A DNA stretch of 7,227 bases from an uncultured Oscillospiraceae bacterium (GTDB taxonomy: Bacteria; Bacillota; Clostridia; Oscillospirales; Oscillospiraceae), in the NCBI GenBank assembly GCA_910577525.1, contig CAJTLI010000069.1, positions 1-7,227 on the forward strand. The letters run 5' to 3'. The translations under genes were made by a program, and so were the position numbers. Shown piece by piece: positions 6,397 to 7,227 of this stretch. Position 1 is the stretch's first letter. Each line of letters opens with the position of its first letter. The notes beneath the pieces were generated by a model. The model had not been told where the DNA came from. It was given only the letters and a program-made list of their open reading frames with translations, and did no database searches.

Positions 6397-6785
6397 ACGG
6401 CGGAATTTCAGGGGTACACCACATCTGCCTAAAAACCGCCGGACGGGACATGTGGGAGAAAACAGTGACGTTTTACACCCAGGTACTGGGCTGTCCCTTG
6501 GTCCGGACGTGGGGCGAGGGGGACGGCAGCGGGGCCATGCTGGACGCGGGCAGCTGCCTGCTGGAAATTTTCGCCGGGGCGGACCGGCCTCTCCCCTCCG
6601 GCGTGTACCGCCACGTGGCCTTCCGCACGGACGGCGTGGACAGCGCCGTGGCCTTGGTGCGGGGCGCGGGCTGCGAAATTACCATGGAGCCTACAGACAA
6701 AACCCTGGGGGAGGGCTATCCCGTCCGGATCGCCTTTTGCCGGGGACCGGCGGGGGAATCCATTGAGTTTTTTCAGGAGCGGTGA
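6393..6785 (+). CDS. VOC-superfamily (glyoxalase/bleomycin-resistance fold) protein
   Basis: A 130-residue single-domain cytosolic protein with the beta-alpha-beta-beta-beta repeats of the vicinal oxygen chelate fold. The first module starts VHHICLKT (8-15), FYTQVLGCPLVRT follows (27-39), and the second module starts YRHVAFRTDGVDSAVALV (72-89). Metal-ligand candidates at the usual places are His10, Glu58 (LLEIF), His74 and Glu125 (ESIEFFQE). A metal-dependent lyase, isomerase or dioxygenase is therefore possible, but the substrate cannot be named. The start is GTG 6393, overlapping the leuS stop as GTGA. No good Shine-Dalgarno precedes it, so translation probably depends on ribosomes finishing leuS. 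The next in-frame ATG (6450) would delete the first strand and His10. Glyoxalase I, fosfomycin-resistance-like or methylmalonyl-CoA epimerase-like functions are alternatives; none is established. Confidence 0.88.
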   Translation: MNGGISGVHHICLKTAGRDMWEKTVTFYTQVLGCPLVRTWGEGDGSGAMLDAGSCLLEIFAGADRPLPSGVYRHVAFRTDGVDSAVALVRGAGCEITMEPTDKTLGEGYPVRIAFCRGPAGESIEFFQER

Positions 6786-6810
6786 ACCGGACAGCGGGTA
6801 GGGGAGCGGG

Positions 6811-6835
6811 CCGCAAAATCCCCCATATTTTGCGG
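6811..6835. repeat. Perfect 9-bp inverted repeat abutting the rpsU -35 box
   Basis: CCGCAAAAT (6811-6819) and ATTTTGCGG (6827-6835) are exact reverse complements with a 7-nt spacer. The right arm ends one base before the TTGACA of the rpsU promoter. It lies 25 bp after the VOC stop. It could form a hairpin at the end of the leuS transcript, but no U-run follows (TTGACAAGC). It could equally be an operator. Confidence 0.55.
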
Positions 6836-6864
6836 TTGACAAGCGGCAGTTTTTCACATATAAT
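6836..6864 (+). promoter_or_regulatory. Consensus sigma-A promoter of rpsU
   Basis: TTGACA (6836-6841), exactly 17 bp, then TATAAT (6859-6864): a full consensus match, as expected for a highly expressed ribosomal protein gene. Transcription should start near 6871, leaving a leader of about 72 nt. Confidence 0.93.
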
Positions 6865-6897
6865 AGTGCTGTTAAAGCCATAATCACATGGCCCCTA

Positions 6898-6924
6898 AAG
6901 CATCCTGGAAAAAGCCGGATGTTT
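6898..6924 (+). promoter_or_regulatory. Leader hairpin next to the rpsU ribosome site
   Basis: CATCC (6901-6905) pairs with GGATG (6917-6921), continued inward by GG/CC past a bulged T and capped by AAAAAG. It extends outward by a G-U and two A-U pairs. The stem ends one base before the first GGAGG (6926-6930). A second site, GGAGGG (6930-6935), lies seven bases before the ATG. The stem may limit ribosome access or protect the 5' end. Confidence 0.5.
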
Positions 6925-6942
6925 CGGAGGGAGGGAAAATAG

Positions 6943-7128
6943 ATGTCCGAAGTCCATGTCCGCGAAGGCGAGTCTCTGGAGAACGCGCTGAAGCGCTTCA
7001 AGCGCTCCTGCGCCAAGTCCGGCGTGCTGGCCGAGGTGCGTAAGCGCGAGTTTTACGACAGCCCCAGCGTCAAGCGCCGCAAGAAGAGCGAGGCGGCCCG
7101 GAAGAACCGCAACAAGAAGTTCTACTAA
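6943..7128 (+). CDS. rpsU: 30S ribosomal protein S21
   Basis: This 61-residue, strongly basic protein is the small-subunit protein S21, which sits near the 3' end of 16S rRNA and helps pairing with mRNA leaders. The start region MSEVHVREGESLENALKRFKR, the middle VLAEVRKREFYDSPSVKRRKK and the lysine/arginine-rich tail ending NKKFY are all typical. Length is normal for Firmicutes S21. The start is ATG 6943, seven bases after GGAGGG. It is read alone from a consensus promoter. In many Firmicutes a GatB/YqeY-domain gene follows, but here only short non-coding sequence and an apparent insertion-sequence end are visible. Confidence 0.97.
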   Translation: MSEVHVREGESLENALKRFKRSCAKSGVLAEVRKREFYDSPSVKRRKKSEAARKNRNKKFY

Positions 7129-7131
7129 AAT

Positions 7132-7146
7132 AAAAACGCCGGGACC
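7132..7146 (+). terminator. Left arm of an rpsU terminator, apparently interrupted
   Basis: Four bases after the rpsU stop, AAAAACGCCGGGACC looks like the A-tract plus ascending arm of a bidirectional intrinsic terminator. No matching descending arm (GGTCCCGGCG followed by Ts) occurs before the window ends. The partner may lie beyond the putative insertion sequence that follows. This is an inference from half a structure. Confidence 0.4.
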
Positions 7147-7152
7147 AGAGAT

Positions 7153-7227
7153 TGAAGTGCGCCCAAAAAGTCAGACAAAAATAAGGCGGTAAAATTGTTC
7201 AAGCAGCCGAAAGGGCTTGTTGTCTGT
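7153..7227. mobile_element. Probable terminal end of an IS3-family (IS150-group) insertion sequence, truncated by the window
   Basis: The stretch from 7153 begins TGAAGTGCGCCCAAAAAG and continues into TCAGACA. This resembles the terminal inverted repeats of IS150-group elements, which start with TG, have a C-rich run, then AAAAGTT(A/G)GACA. The 75 bases inside it contain no rightward ATG. The recognition is from memory of the family and the other end is not visible. It may be the transposase 3' end read on the minus strand. Confidence 0.4.
7199..7227 (-). CDS. Possible last codons of an IS3-type transposase OrfB (partial)
   Basis: On the minus strand one frame reads RQQALSAA and stops at TGA 7201-7199, about 25 bases inside the terminal repeat. 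IS3-family OrfB proteins often end shortly after a SPxxYR motif with a similar short tail. Eight residues cannot prove this, and the other two frames are also open here. It is listed because it would set the orientation of the putative element. Confidence 0.2.

Noticed and set aside
1..7227. CRISPR array, tRNA or rRNA gene
   Set aside because: I saw no regularly spaced direct repeats and no tRNA- or rRNA-like conserved segments in any spacer.

Overview
The window reads as chromosomal DNA of a GC-rich Clostridia member, most like the Oscillospiraceae (Flavonifractor/Lawsonibacter type). The basis is strong GGAGG-type ribosome sites, consensus sigma-A promoters, a bacillus/clostridium-style leucyl-tRNA synthetase of about 806 residues, a LytTR response regulator paired with a multi-membrane-pass kinase, and short ribosomal protein S21. 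The genus is inference only.

Layout. Positions 1-1320 (minus strand) hold a two-component operon: a LytTR response regulator, then a membrane protein that runs off the left edge and is most likely its sensor kinase. The two overlap by ATGA, and a good promoter lies just upstream at 1356-1384. Positions 1477-3719 form a divergent pair. A MerR-family regulator with a GyrI-like effector domain reads leftward and a MATE drug/cation efflux pump reads rightward. Between them a perfect 23-bp dyad fills the 19-bp spacer of the MATE promoter, the classic MerR-activator arrangement, and overlaps the start region of the regulator's own promoter. This looks like a self-contained, ligand-inducible efflux switch.

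Positions 3720-3975 are non-coding. They contain a possible MATE terminator, a GC-rich structured element of unknown role and the leuS promoter with a short leader. leuS (3976-6396) is followed with a 4-base overlap by a small VOC/glyoxalase-fold protein (6393-6785). A consensus promoter at 6836-6864, with an inverted repeat directly against its -35 box, drives rpsU (6943-7128). Its leader carries a hairpin next to a doubled Shine-Dalgarno sequence.

Just after rpsU only the left arm of a terminator-like stem is visible. It is followed by sequence resembling an IS3-family (IS150-group) terminal repeat, which suggests an insertion sequence landed in the rpsU terminator; the rest lies beyond the window.

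I did not find a clearly novel system. The strongest items for follow-up are the MerR/MATE operator, the putative IS end inside the rpsU terminator, and the conserved-looking structures around leuS and rpsU.
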